A DNA stretch of 64,000 bases from Borrelia sp. A-FGy1 (GTDB lineage Bacteria > Spirochaetota > Spirochaetia > Borreliales > Borreliaceae), in NCBI RefSeq assembly GCF_014084025.1, contig NZ_CP043682.1, forward strand, positions 773,582 through 837,581, in the 5' to 3' direction. The notes under the pieces are model-generated. The model was not told where the DNA came from. It worked only from the letters and a program-made list of their open reading frames with translations, and did no database searches. The position numbers were made by a program, and so were the translations under genes. This document shows positions 1 through 9,006 of the stretch, one piece after another; within the stretch, counting starts at the first letter, position 1, and the number at the start of each line of letters is the position of its first letter.

Positions 1-162
1 ATCATCGAAGAATCCTCCAATAAAATAGGGCAATCCGCAAGCACCGAAAGATGTAGTATTTGTTTTTTCATAAATGGTGATATTTAATTTTTTATTTATT
101 CTTTTCGCTTTAGCAGCAGCGCTAGTACCTGCAGCTGTGCCTCCGATAATTATTACTTTCAT
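1..162 (-). CDS. cdr: CoA-disulfide reductase, N-terminal part (cut by window edge)
   Basis: Only the first 54 codons lie in the window; the gene continues beyond position 1. The translation starts MKVIIIGGTAAGTSAAAKAKR, a Rossmann FAD-binding glycine motif (GGTAAG), followed by SFGACGLPYFIGG. That matches the single redox cysteine (SFxxCGLPYY) of coenzyme A-disulfide reductases of the pyridine nucleotide-disulfide oxidoreductase class. The enzyme reduces CoA disulfide with NAD(P)H and serves as the CoA-based thiol system in Borrelia, which lacks glutathione. The ATG at 162-160 has an AAGGA Shine-Dalgarno a few bases upstream. NADH oxidase annotations are common for this family, but the single-cysteine motif favours CoADR. 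Confidence 0.85.
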   Translation of the reverse strand, partial: MKVIIIGGTAAGTSAAAKAKRINKKLNITIYEKTNTTSFGACGLPYFIGGFFDD

Positions 163-183
163 GTAAATTCCTTATTTTCTATT

Positions 184-1575
184 TTATTTTTGTTTTTGTA
201 AATATTTATTGTTGTAAATATTTATATCTAATTGATTTAAATTTTTAGCAGTAATTATTCCTGCAACCATTGAATCACTTACGTTAGCAGATGTCCTTCC
301 CATATCAATTAGAGGCTCAATAGATATTAATATCCCAACTAGTTCAACAGGTAGATTCATTGACGAAAGAACCATTAAAGATGCCATTGTTGCGCCTCCT
401 CCTATTCCAGCTACTCCAAATGATGTTATTATTATTATTCCTATAAGTTGAAGTATAAATAATGGATCTGTTGGGTTTATCCCTTGAGTAGGGGCAATCA
501 TTATTGCTATCATTGCAGGATGGATAGCAGCGCATCCATTCTGTCCAATTGAAGCTCCAAATAAACTAGAAAGATTAGCAATACCTTCACTAACTCCTAA
601 TTGTTTAGTTTGTACTTCTACATTAACGGGTATTGTAGCTGAGCTAGAACGAGATATGAATGCAAATGTTAAAACAGGAAATGCCTTTTTAATAAAAGTA
701 ATTGGATTTAGTCTATTAAAGGCAATTAATGTCATGTGCATTAATATAGTAATGCCAATAGCAATATAAGATGCAAGTACAAATTTTCCAAGCTTCAGTA
801 TGCTTGAGATATCGCTTGTTGCTGATATTTTTGTGATCATTGCTAATATAGAATAAGGAGTCAACTTTAAAATTAAAATTAGTATTCCTGAAGTTAAATC
901 TTGTAATGTTGTCATTATTTGTTTGAAAAATTCTATTGATTCTGGCTTTTTCTTTGAAACTCTAACAGCGGATATACCTACTAAGGCAGCAAATATTACT
1001 ACTCCAATTGTTGAGCTTGGCCTCATACCTGCCATATCTTCAAATATATTTTCAGGAATAAGTTCTGTTAGTCTTTGCGTAATTGAAGTATAATTTAGGC
1101 GATCAAGTCCTTGGGTTAGCTTTCTTTCATATGTAATTTTATCTTCACCAGATTGGAGAGATTCTGCTGTTAAATTAAAGAATAAGGAGGTATAAATTCC
1201 AATTATTGATGCGATTCCTGCTGTAAATACAAGTACTAATATTACGGATAAACTCATTTTCCAAACATCTTGGGTGTTTGTTAGTTTTGTTATTGCAGAT
1301 ATTATCGAGACAATAATGAGAGGAATTACAATCATTTTAAGAAGTCTTACATAACTATTTCCTAGGATGTTAATCCATCTAATGCTTTCTTTTATTACTG
1401 TAGAATCTGATTCATAAAGGTACTGCATAGATATGCCAAAAATTAATCCTAGTCCTAGTGCTATAAATATTCTTTTTGTAAATGAGATATGTTTTTTATG
1501 GAAAAAATAGAGTATTCCTAGTAACCCAACCATAATTATTATATTTAGTAATATATATATTAATGCTATATTCAT
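184..1575 (-). CDS. gltP: Sodium/proton-dicarboxylate (glutamate/aspartate) symporter, DAACS family
   Basis: 463-residue polytopic inner-membrane protein. It carries the serine-rich re-entrant loop SRSSSATIPVNV, the second loop SLFGASIGQNGCAAIHPA (a variant of the usual NMDGT region) and the TM8 motif IEPLIDMGRTSANVSDS. These are the signatures of the SDF/DAACS family that imports glutamate, aspartate or C4-dicarboxylates with Na+ or H+. The altered NMDG region (GQNGCAAI) could change substrate preference, so the exact substrate is not certain. It lies just downstream of the CoA-disulfide reductase start in the opposite order of transcription flow, all on the minus strand. Confidence 0.88.
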   Translation of the reverse strand: MNIALIYILLNIIIMVGLLGILYFFHKKHISFTKRIFIALGLGLIFGISMQYLYESDSTVIKESIRWINILGNSYVRLLKMIVIPLIIVSIISAITKLTNTQDVWKMSLSVILVLVFTAGIASIIGIYTSLFFNLTAESLQSGEDKITYERKLTQGLDRLNYTSITQRLTELIPENIFEDMAGMRPSSTIGVVIFAALVGISAVRVSKKKPESIEFFKQIMTTLQDLTSGILILILKLTPYSILAMITKISATSDISSILKLGKFVLASYIAIGITILMHMTLIAFNRLNPITFIKKAFPVLTFAFISRSSSATIPVNVEVQTKQLGVSEGIANLSSLFGASIGQNGCAAIHPAMIAIMIAPTQGINPTDPLFILQLIGIIIITSFGVAGIGGGATMASLMVLSSMNLPVELVGILISIEPLIDMGRTSANVSDSMVAGIITAKNLNQLDINIYNNKYLQKQK

Positions 1576-1660
1576 TTTTGCCTCTTATTGAAACTTAAAC
1601 AATTATTTATCATTAATGATATTATCATGTTTTTTAAAAACCCTTTCTATACTTTTATTA

Positions 1661-3235
1661 TTACAGTAAGTTGCAATAAGATTCTATTATTTCGTTTTTT
1701 TTATTATCTTTCTTTAGGATTTTTGTTGCAATTGTTTTCCCAAGTTGAACTCCTTCTTGATCAAATGAGTTTATGTTAAGTAAAAATCCTTCAAACATTA
1801 CTTTATTTTCATAGTGAGCTAATATTGCTCCTACTACATAAGGAATAAGCTCTTTTGAATATATTAGGGCAGAAGGTCTCTCTCCTTCAAATTTTTTATT
1901 TCTGTTTATGTCTTCTTTACCTTGAGAGAATGCAATGATTTGGGCTATTAAATTTGCTTTTAGCTTATTATTGTTTGATGTTCCTTCCACAATTATATCT
2001 TTCTTTAATTGAGATTCGCTAAACCCGATGAAATCCATTGGTACAATCTCTGTTCCTTGATGAAGCATTTGGAAAAATGAATGTTGTACATCTGTCCCAA
2101 TTCCTCCCCAAATTATTCTGACTGTTTTGTAATCTATTTTTTCTCCAAATCGGTTTACTTGTTTTCCGTTACTTTCCATTTCAAGTTGTTGTAAGTGAAG
2201 ATAAAAGTTTTCCATTGCTTTTGAATATGCAATAATACAATTACTGCTGTAGTTAAGTACATTACTTTCATATATACTAATTAGGGCTGCCATAAGAGGA
2301 GCATTTTCTATTATATTTTTGTTTAATGCTCTTTTATCGACTTCATGAGCTCCTTTCAGTATTTCTTTTGTAATATTTTCTGAAAAGCAAAGAGTAATAA
2401 GAGCAAGACCGACTGCGGATGTTGATGAAAATCTGCCACCAATTGAATCATGCATAAAGAAGTATTCAAGATATCCCTTTTCAAGTGCTAGCATACTTTC
2501 TTTTGAGGTAATGATTATAATTTGTTTTTTGTATTCTATAATCCCATTGTCTTTTAATTTTTTAATTAAGAATTGCATATTAGAAGCAGTTTCTAGTGTG
2601 GATCCGCTTTTTGATACTACAATAAATAGAGTCTTATCAAGGTCTATTTCGCTTAAAACTTCTTCCGCTTCATCTGGATCGATATTTGAAATAAAATAGG
2701 CTTTCATTAGATATAAATTTTTCTGCTTAGCATAATTTTTAATTGCAGTATACAATGCTTTTGGGCCAAGACTTGAGCCTCCAATGCCAATTTGTACCAC
2801 ATTTTTAAATTTTTCCCCTTTTAAGCTTTTAATTTTTCCATTTTGAATTTGTTTTGCAAATGAGAAAATTTTTTGAAGCTCTCTGACAAAAAATTCTCGC
2901 ATATTTTCATTATTATCTGTTACTTCTGTTCCTAGTTGACCTCTTGTTAAATGGTGTAAAATTTTTCTGTTTTCACTGATATTAATATTCTTACCGTTAA
3001 TTATTTCTCTATATTTTTCTATTAAGTTTGCTTCATCACTTAAACTTTGGAATATTTTTAGGTGAGTCTCACTAATTTGTTTTGTAGCATAATTATAATG
3101 TACATTATTACCGTCTATTTTAATATCATATTTATTTATTCTATCCGAGCTTAAGGTTTTACTTAATGCTTCGGGATTGATTTTTTTTAGCTCTTGAAAA
3201 GCTTTGAGCATATTAAGATTTTGATAATTGGGCAT
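1661..3235 (-). CDS. pgi: Glucose-6-phosphate isomerase
   Basis: 524 residues, within the usual size for bacterial PGI. It interconverts glucose 6-phosphate and fructose 6-phosphate in glycolysis, the main energy pathway of Borrelia. Visible motifs are the sugar-phosphate-binding loop QIGIGGSSLGPKALYTAI, the SIS-domain loop VVSKSGSTLETASNMQF and the conserved GTDVQHSFFQMLHQGTE region carrying catalytic residues. A good GGAGG Shine-Dalgarno precedes the ATG at 3235. Cytoplasmic. Confidence 0.95.
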   Translation of the reverse strand: MPNYQNLNMLKAFQELKKINPEALSKTLSSDRINKYDIKIDGNNVHYNYATKQISETHLKIFQSLSDEANLIEKYREIINGKNINISENRKILHHLTRGQLGTEVTDNNENMREFFVRELQKIFSFAKQIQNGKIKSLKGEKFKNVVQIGIGGSSLGPKALYTAIKNYAKQKNLYLMKAYFISNIDPDEAEEVLSEIDLDKTLFIVVSKSGSTLETASNMQFLIKKLKDNGIIEYKKQIIIITSKESMLALEKGYLEYFFMHDSIGGRFSSTSAVGLALITLCFSENITKEILKGAHEVDKRALNKNIIENAPLMAALISIYESNVLNYSSNCIIAYSKAMENFYLHLQQLEMESNGKQVNRFGEKIDYKTVRIIWGGIGTDVQHSFFQMLHQGTEIVPMDFIGFSESQLKKDIIVEGTSNNNKLKANLIAQIIAFSQGKEDINRNKKFEGERPSALIYSKELIPYVVGAILAHYENKVMFEGFLLNINSFDQEGVQLGKTIATKILKKDNKKNEIIESYCNLL

Positions 3236-3269
3236 AAATTTCCTCCAATGATATTAGATAATTTAAATT

Positions 3270-3668
3270 TTAGTGTGTTTTTGTTCTTTTAAAGAATTTT
3301 TTTAATTTTAAAATAATGAATTTTAGAAATTTTATTATTATATTTTTTTCTGAATAAATTTTTAGTTGCTCTTCTCCAGCATTTGCTTCACTTCTTGTAA
3401 ATGATTTTCTAGTGTTATTTTCATCTAATTCAATTTCAAGCAAAGTTTTTTTATCTTCTATAGATATTACTTTAACTTCAACTTCTTTGTATCCAAGCTC
3501 TTTTAAAACTTGATATCTTCTAAATCCTGCTACTAAATTTTTGTTTTTGTCTATTATTATTGGATAAATTAAGCCATGCTTTTTTATGCTTTCTTTAAGA
3601 GTTGTTATATCTCCTATATTTTGTCTGATTCTACCTTTTATTTTTATTTGTTCTATGTCTATTAACAT
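3270..3668 (-). CDS. Orphan ParB/Spo0J N-terminal-domain protein
   Basis: About 132 residues. The ParB/sulfiredoxin-like nucleotide-binding domain is clear: LKESIKKHGLIYPIIIDK, then VAGFRRYQVLKELGYKEVEV, equivalent to the GxRR box of ParB CTPases. No helix-turn-helix DNA-binding domain follows; the protein ends in a basic, hydrophobic tail (residues near IIIKFLKFIILKLKKFF), which could be an amphipathic membrane anchor. I place the start at the ATG at 3668, five bases after the PBP stop codon; an in-frame ATG at 3698 would overlap the PBP gene. It has no parA neighbour, so a chromosome-segregation role is not implied. Confidence 0.7.
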   Translation of the reverse strand: MLIDIEQIKIKGRIRQNIGDITTLKESIKKHGLIYPIIIDKNKNLVAGFRRYQVLKELGYKEVEVKVISIEDKKTLLEIELDENNTRKSFTRSEANAGEEQLKIYSEKNIIIKFLKFIILKLKKFFKRTKTH

Positions 3669-3672
3669 TTTT

Positions 3673-6384
3673 TTAATCCAATTGAATATTTTTTCCATTT
3701 ACATCTTTGTTTACATTTTCGTAGATAAGAGAACTTTCTTCTTTAGTATCATTTTCTTTAATGCCTGGTGTATTTTTTTCTATTTTGTCTTTATTAATAT
3801 TAATATTTGTTTCAGGATCTTGATTATCCTGAAAATCAACTTTATTGTTATATCTGCCTTCAGAATTATTATTTTTTTCTTTATTTAAGTTGCTTTGATC
3901 TTTATCAGCTTCATTTAGTTTATCAAAGTCATATTTAAGATACTCAAATTTATGTGTTTCAATATTTAAGTCATCGTTATTTAAGTCATCGTTGCTATTG
4001 ATGTTATCAATTCCATATACATTAAATTCCATTTTATTTAGAAGATCAGATTGATTTTCATAATATTTTGACTTTTCAAATGGTTGAGTGCCTTCTATAA
4101 AAATTTCATTTATTATTTTTTCGTTTGGTACTCCTTCTGGCAGTAGACCTGTTTCTGCTTGTATGTTAACGTTAATTATCCCTGTGGGTCTTATAAAAAC
4201 TTTTTTAGGTAAATTTTTATGATATCCTGCCATAAATTTACCCCAACTAGGACCAGCAAGTCCTGTTCCTGTGCCTGAGGTTCCAAGTGAATATCCTTTT
4301 TTATCGAAACCGACCCAAATAGCTGTTGTTATGTAAGGTGTATATCCTATTGCCCATCCGTCTGCCCAGTTTTGAGTTGTTCCTGATTTTCCAGCAATGT
4401 CAGAATTGAAATTCTTAAAGTTTGTATATCTTTGGTTTACTAAAGTTCCGTATTGAATTGTTGACTTCATCATGTCTGTCATAATATAGGCAGCTTGAGG
4501 AGATATTATTTGTGCATTAGCTCCCTTATTTTTTATTTCTGTTAAAATATCCGATTCTACATTTGCTATTATTTTTCCATTTCTATCTTCAATATATCTT
4601 ATTCCGTATGGTTCTACTTCTTTACCACTGTTTCCCAAAATTGCGAATGCTCTTGCCATTTGTATTGGAGATGTTGAAATAACACCAAGTGCAAGAGGAT
4701 AAACTTTGGGAAATGTTTTATTGATTTCATTTTGATCTTTTATTCCTAGTAATTTAGCAGAGTAACTAATTGCATCATCAAAGCCTAATTTGTCTAGTAC
4801 TCTCAGAGATGGGACGTTCAGAGATAAAGCTAACACTTTTCGTGTCAATACATTGCCTCTCCATTTCCCTCCATAATTTTCAGGGGCATAGACATCTCCT
4901 GTTTCATTAAAAAAAGCTACTGGAGAATCTGAAAACATTGTTGCGGGTGTAATCTTTTTGAGATCAATAGCAGCTGAAAAGTATAAGGATTTAAATGCAC
5001 TTCCAGGTTGTATTTTTGCTTGAGTTGCTCTATTAAATTCACTTCCTTTACTATATCCACTCCCCCCAACCATGGCCTTTATTGCACCTGTTGTAGTATC
5101 TATTGCTATGAATGCACCTTCTGGTTGTACTAAGGAATTTGAGTTTGTTTTAGTTTTAATTGTATATTCTTTTGTTGCTTTATCTATTGTGTCAATACCT
5201 AAGATTGCTGCAAAGCTTGCAATCAAATCAATATTATCTTCATAAAATTTTCTTGTTCTTAGTTTTTTATATTGCCTACCATTTACTCTAACGTTTGTTA
5301 TGCCAAAAAAATCAGATATTGTATCAAGGACAGGAACTATTTCTGAATTAATTATTAATGTTTCAGATAATTTTGTAGAATTGTACATTTTGCGAGCTTT
5401 ATAAATCATTTCATGAGTAACTTCATCTGCACACTTTTGTGCATCTAGATCAAGTGTTGTGTATATAGAATAACCATCTTTATATATGTTTGCTCCAGCT
5501 GGAAGATATTTAACTATTCTTTGCCTTATATACTCTGAAAAATAAGGTGCATTATCTTTCTTATATGAAATAGCAGATATGTCTGCCATACGAGTCCAAT
5601 CGTAGTTTTCCCAGTATTCATTAAATTCTTTTTCAGCTAGCTCAGGAGTTATTATTCCATTAACTACTACTTGATTTAATACTGCCTTTTGTATTTTTTT
5701 AGAAAATTCAGGATTGTAAAAGGGAGAATAAAGTTTTGCATTGGGTAATTGTATAAGCATTAAAACAGCTTCTGCAGTGTTAATATCTTTAACGCTTTTA
5801 TCGAAAAAGAAATTAGCAGCTGCAACTACTCCGTAGTTTCCATTTCCAAAATAGACCTTATTTAAATATCTTTCAAGTATTTCATACTTTGATAGCTTTT
5901 TTTCAAGTTGTATAGCCCACCAAATTTCATTTAGTTTTCTTAAAATAGACCTTTTTGCTTGATTGGTATAAAGGAGTTTTGCTAGTTGTTGAGTTAAGGT
6001 ACTTCCACCTGAAAAATATCTACCAAGTGCGATATTAAGAGCAGCTCGAAGCATTCCTATTAATGAAAAGCCTCGGTGAGAATAAAATTCAGTATCTTCA
6101 CGTATTAATAAGATGTTTATTAGGTTATTAGGCATTTCTTTTAAAGAAAGTATCTCTCTATTTTCATCTGATATAAATTGTGTAATTATTTTGCCATTAG
6201 TATCAAAAAGTTTTGAAGGTACTGCAGGGTTTGAATCACCAAAATTTTTATCTTTTTGTATGTTAATAGTTTCAACTAAAGAGAATGATAATAAAATAAT
6301 AGAAAAGCTAATGGTAAAGCATGTTAAGTAAAGGAGTATATTGACTTTATTATTTAAATTAACACTTTTCAAATTATATCCCAT
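3673..6384 (-). CDS. Bifunctional class A penicillin-binding protein (PBP1A type)
   Basis: 903-residue peptidoglycan synthase. An N-terminal membrane segment (about residues 15-38) is followed by the GT51 glycosyltransferase domain with EDTEFYSHRGFS and GGSTLTQQLAKLLYT. The transpeptidase domain shows the acyl-serine SxxK in PGSAFKSLYFS, the SLNV motif and KSGTTQNW. It polymerises and crosslinks murein at the outer face of the inner membrane. After the transpeptidase domain comes an extension of roughly 120 residues, rich in Asn, Asp, Lys and Glu, that looks disordered and is unusual in amount. The last codons abut the ParB-domain gene. Confidence 0.93.
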   Translation of the reverse strand: MGYNLKSVNLNNKVNILLYLTCFTISFSIILLSFSLVETINIQKDKNFGDSNPAVPSKLFDTNGKIITQFISDENREILSLKEMPNNLINILLIREDTEFYSHRGFSLIGMLRAALNIALGRYFSGGSTLTQQLAKLLYTNQAKRSILRKLNEIWWAIQLEKKLSKYEILERYLNKVYFGNGNYGVVAAANFFFDKSVKDINTAEAVLMLIQLPNAKLYSPFYNPEFSKKIQKAVLNQVVVNGIITPELAEKEFNEYWENYDWTRMADISAISYKKDNAPYFSEYIRQRIVKYLPAGANIYKDGYSIYTTLDLDAQKCADEVTHEMIYKARKMYNSTKLSETLIINSEIVPVLDTISDFFGITNVRVNGRQYKKLRTRKFYEDNIDLIASFAAILGIDTIDKATKEYTIKTKTNSNSLVQPEGAFIAIDTTTGAIKAMVGGSGYSKGSEFNRATQAKIQPGSAFKSLYFSAAIDLKKITPATMFSDSPVAFFNETGDVYAPENYGGKWRGNVLTRKVLALSLNVPSLRVLDKLGFDDAISYSAKLLGIKDQNEINKTFPKVYPLALGVISTSPIQMARAFAILGNSGKEVEPYGIRYIEDRNGKIIANVESDILTEIKNKGANAQIISPQAAYIMTDMMKSTIQYGTLVNQRYTNFKNFNSDIAGKSGTTQNWADGWAIGYTPYITTAIWVGFDKKGYSLGTSGTGTGLAGPSWGKFMAGYHKNLPKKVFIRPTGIINVNIQAETGLLPEGVPNEKIINEIFIEGTQPFEKSKYYENQSDLLNKMEFNVYGIDNINSNDDLNNDDLNIETHKFEYLKYDFDKLNEADKDQSNLNKEKNNNSEGRYNNKVDFQDNQDPETNININKDKIEKNTPGIKENDTKEESSLIYENVNKDVNGKNIQLD

Positions 6385-6455
6385 ATGTAATTATACTATA
6401 GATAAGATAAAATTAATAATATTTTTCTTTAGTTGTGATAATATTAAAGTATTGC

Positions 6456-6620
6456 TATAATTTTTATTCATAATATATTATTAGATTCTATTATTGTGTA
6501 GATTCTATAATACAAGTTAACAATAAATAAAAGTATGGCTTTAAGAGTATCAGAAATATTTATTATTTTTATTTAGTACAATTAGGTTTTTTTGCTATTT
6601 TAGAGCAAAATTTTATTTTT
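6456..6620 (+). ncRNA. Candidate small RNA or attenuated plzA leader
   Basis: No gene is seen in 6385-6800, yet the plus strand holds a promoter and a terminator in series. TTGTGA (6433-6438) and TATAAT (6456-6461) are 17 bases apart. Downstream a perfect 7-bp hairpin, TTTTGCT (6590-6596) and AGCAAAA (6604-6610) with a 7-base loop, is followed at once by TTTTATTTTT. A transcript would start near 6468 and stop near 6620, giving about 150 nt. It could be a free sRNA or a leader that decides read-through into plzA. Nothing in it is recognised as a known riboswitch. Confidence 0.35.
6590..6620 (+). terminator. Rho-independent terminator, plus strand, upstream of plzA
   Basis: Perfect inverted repeat TTTTGCT / AGCAAAA with loop ATTTTAG, followed by a T-rich tract (TTTTATTTTT). 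The T tract is on the plus strand only, so it points away from the minus-strand PBP gene and has no plus-strand gene before it in this window. Confidence 0.55.
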
Positions 6621-6800
6621 GAGTTTATTGTATTATCTTATATGAGAGAATGGTTGTACTAGTATTTTGGAATGGAATTATTTTAAACAATTTATGAATA
6701 GCCTTAAAAGTTTTGGATTTTGTTTCAATAAGGTTCCTAAATGTCGATTTTAAATTTATGCTATGTTTTTATTGTTTGTTGGACTTGAAAGGAGAGGTTT

Positions 6801-7586
6801 ATGCTTTTGTCTAGGAAAATAAAAGATTATGAGGCTAAGTATAAAGGTAAAGAAATTAAAATGAGTACTGAGATAAACAGTTTTCTTAATATTAGAAATA
6901 CTGTTGAGATGAAAGTTGGTAGTTATATAGCGTATGGAGTGATTTATTCTATTTCTATGAATAGTATTAAGATTATTTTTCAGGAAGATTCAATTTTACG
7001 GACTTTAGCTGGAAATAGAAATTCGGGAAATATTCAACTTAGAAGATTTGATGATTTTGAAAATAATTCTTTTTTTATACCATCCTTAACGGTTAAGTTA
7101 TCAAATACATCTGATTATCCTTCTCAGGAGAGGAGCTATAATTTATTGACTTTAGATTTTTTATCTCCTATGCCAGAAGAATTTGCTGTTAAAGTTGGCA
7201 AACTTCTTGATTTAAAGCTTGGACAGAATCAAAGAATACATGAGCGTATTATTGTTGATAAAGATTCACTTAGAAAGCTTAAGCTTGATTCAGATAAGGC
7301 CTTTATTGAATTTAATGGAGTTAAGCATAAATGTCTAATTAAGGATTTGTCTTATGGAGGAGCATTATTGATTTCTTACTTTGAATATGAAGAAGTAGAA
7401 GAAAAGGAAATTAATTTAACTTTAAATTTTAATATTGCAGATAAAGAAGTACCTATTAAGGGGAAAGCAAAAAATTTAAGTGTTATTCAAACTCCTAATG
7501 GTAAAGTTTTAGCTTTAGGAATTGCTTTTTATGAAGAAGAAATTCCTATTGAATATACCATGTTGATCCATGACTATTTTAATTAA
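6801..7586 (+). CDS. plzA: PlzA, PilZ-domain cyclic-di-GMP receptor
   Basis: 261-residue cytoplasmic protein. The C-terminal PilZ domain has the c-di-GMP-binding pair RIHER (RxxxR, about residues 145-149) and DLSYGG (DxSxxG, about residues 182-187). The N-terminal half resembles a second, degenerate PilZ-like or YcgR-N fold. PlzA is the chromosomal c-di-GMP effector in Borrelia and, from published work on Lyme Borrelia, links the Hk1/Rrp1 signal to motility, glycerol use and virulence. A strong Shine-Dalgarno (AAGGAGAGG) precedes the ATG. Confidence 0.93.
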   Translation: MLLSRKIKDYEAKYKGKEIKMSTEINSFLNIRNTVEMKVGSYIAYGVIYSISMNSIKIIFQEDSILRTLAGNRNSGNIQLRRFDDFENNSFFIPSLTVKLSNTSDYPSQERSYNLLTLDFLSPMPEEFAVKVGKLLDLKLGQNQRIHERIIVDKDSLRKLKLDSDKAFIEFNGVKHKCLIKDLSYGGALLISYFEYEEVEEKEINLTLNFNIADKEVPIKGKAKNLSVIQTPNGKVLALGIAFYEEEIPIEYTMLIHDYFN

Positions 7587-7846
7587 AAATTTGTGCTTGA
7601 GAGGTTGTTTTTATTATTTTCTTTCAGTGAATATTATAGGATTTGTATTTTTAATTATGTAGTAGAATAATGTGAACGTTAATATTTAAATAAACTTATA
7701 GTTATTCTTATTTCAGTATCTATATTATTTTTAAAATAGAATTCCAAGAATGCTCATGTTTTTATGTTAATTTTGTTTTTAATTTGTCGAAGTATCTAGG
7801 ATGGATAAGGGCTTTGAAAATAAGAGTTAATGCTTAATATTATATT

Positions 7847-8848
7847 TTAAGAAATAAATTTATTTAGACTAGCTTTAATAAGTCTGTTGTTAATTGAGTA
7901 ACCAATTTCGTTGTTGTGAGTAAATTCAGCAAGTATTTTTTTATATTTTCTCTCAGATTCTACAAATTCTTTGTATATGTTTTTTGCATATTCTTCGAGA
8001 GTATTGTATACAGAAATGTTTTCCATATCCCAAAACCTATTAAGCCAATATAAATTAAGAGTATCTCTCATAATAAGTATTCTTGTGTTTTTATCTTCTG
8101 CATATTTTCTTATATTGTCTTGTTTTTTAAATAAATAAACAGGTATTCTAGGCCTATAATGTTCTAGTAAGTTGCCAGGGGATGCAGATATTCTTTCTGA
8201 CCCTATGGCGTAATCTACTTTAAATTCTTCCTTAAGTACTTCTTGTATTTTTTCTTTTGTAATTGAACCTGGACGTAAGATTAATGCATTCCCTTTATCA
8301 TCAAAATCTACGACAGTTGATTCTATACCAATATTTGAGAATCTATCATGTTTTATTATTCCTTTAACTAGTCCATTAAGCTCTCGGATTGCCATTGTAG
8401 AATTCGTAGCACTAGGACGTCTTGACAAGTTGGCAGATGGTGCTACTATTGGAACTCCGCTCATTTTAATTAATTTAATAGCTATAGGTTCTCTTGGTAT
8501 TCTTACTGCTATGCTATTGAGTCCTCCACTTGCAAATTTAGAAATCTTGCCAGAACTCTTTAATATAAATGTTATAGGTCCTGGCGTAAACTTTTGCATT
8601 AATCGCAAAGCACTGCTGGGGATATATTCTGAAAGTTCTCTTATTTTATTTATTGAGTCAACATGAACTATCAATGGATTTGTTATGGGGCGCTTTTTAA
8701 CTAAAAAGATCATCCTTACAGCATCATCTCTATATGCATTAGCTCCAATTCCATACACTGTTTCTGTAGGAAATACTACTAATTCTCCTTCTCTTATATA
8801 CTTTGCTGCTCTCTCTATGTCTTTCCATTCTATTATTTCTGTTTTCAT
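7847..8848 (-). CDS. sua5: Threonylcarbamoyl-AMP synthase (Sua5/TsaC family)
   Basis: 333 residues, the size of two-domain Sua5 rather than the short TsaC. The YrdC domain shows VFPTETVYGIGANA near the N-terminus, KKRPITNPLIVHV, PSANLSRRPSATN and IESTVVDF. The C-terminal Sua5 domain follows (from about residue 220). It makes threonylcarbamoyl-AMP from threonine, bicarbonate and ATP for the t6A37 modification of ANN-decoding tRNAs; the partner TsaD is encoded at 46368-47384. AAGGA lies upstream of the ATG. It is divergent from the RlpA-like gene across a large inverted repeat. Confidence 0.92.
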   Translation of the reverse strand: MKTEIIEWKDIERAAKYIREGELVVFPTETVYGIGANAYRDDAVRMIFLVKKRPITNPLIVHVDSINKIRELSEYIPSSALRLMQKFTPGPITFILKSSGKISKFASGGLNSIAVRIPREPIAIKLIKMSGVPIVAPSANLSRRPSATNSTMAIRELNGLVKGIIKHDRFSNIGIESTVVDFDDKGNALILRPGSITKEKIQEVLKEEFKVDYAIGSERISASPGNLLEHYRPRIPVYLFKKQDNIRKYAEDKNTRILIMRDTLNLYWLNRFWDMENISVYNTLEEYAKNIYKEFVESERKYKKILAEFTHNNEIGYSINNRLIKASLNKFIS

Positions 8849-8876
8849 TTATTTGATCCTTAGCCATATTTTATAA

Positions 8877-8936
8877 TATTATTTATTAATATTTTTTACT
8901 CTAATAAAAAATTAATAAAAATATTAATAAATAATA
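8877..8936. repeat. Perfect 20-bp inverted repeat between sua5 and the rlpA-like gene
   Basis: TATTATTTATTAATATTTTT at 8877-8896 is the exact reverse complement of 8917-8936, with a 20-base spacer. It lies in the divergent intergenic region, 29 bp upstream of sua5 and about 35 bp upstream of the -35 of the next gene. It could be an operator or a cruciform; it does not look like a terminator because both flanking genes are transcribed away from it. Confidence 0.8.
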
Positions 8937-8971
8937 ATTGTGTTAAGTTAATAGATAGCTTAAATTTACTT

Positions 8972-8999
8972 TTGAAAATCTTAAATTTTATATTATAAT
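8972..8999 (+). promoter_or_regulatory. Sigma-70 promoter whose -10 box overlaps the first ATG of the RlpA-like gene
   Basis: TTGAAA (8972-8977), a 16-base spacer and TATAAT (8994-8999). Transcription should start near 9006-9007, which is exactly the second in-frame ATG of the gene. This predicts a leaderless transcript. Confidence 0.5.
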
Positions 9000-9006
9000 G
9001 AACAAC

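Noticed and set aside
2511-2699. Plus-strand open frame of 62 codons inside pgi
   Set aside because: It lies wholly within the pgi coding strand's complement, has no ribosome site and shows shadow-like composition.
6801-7586. Frame choice that would extend plzA upstream
   Set aside because: The ATG at 6801 has a consensus ribosome site at ideal spacing, so no extension is needed.
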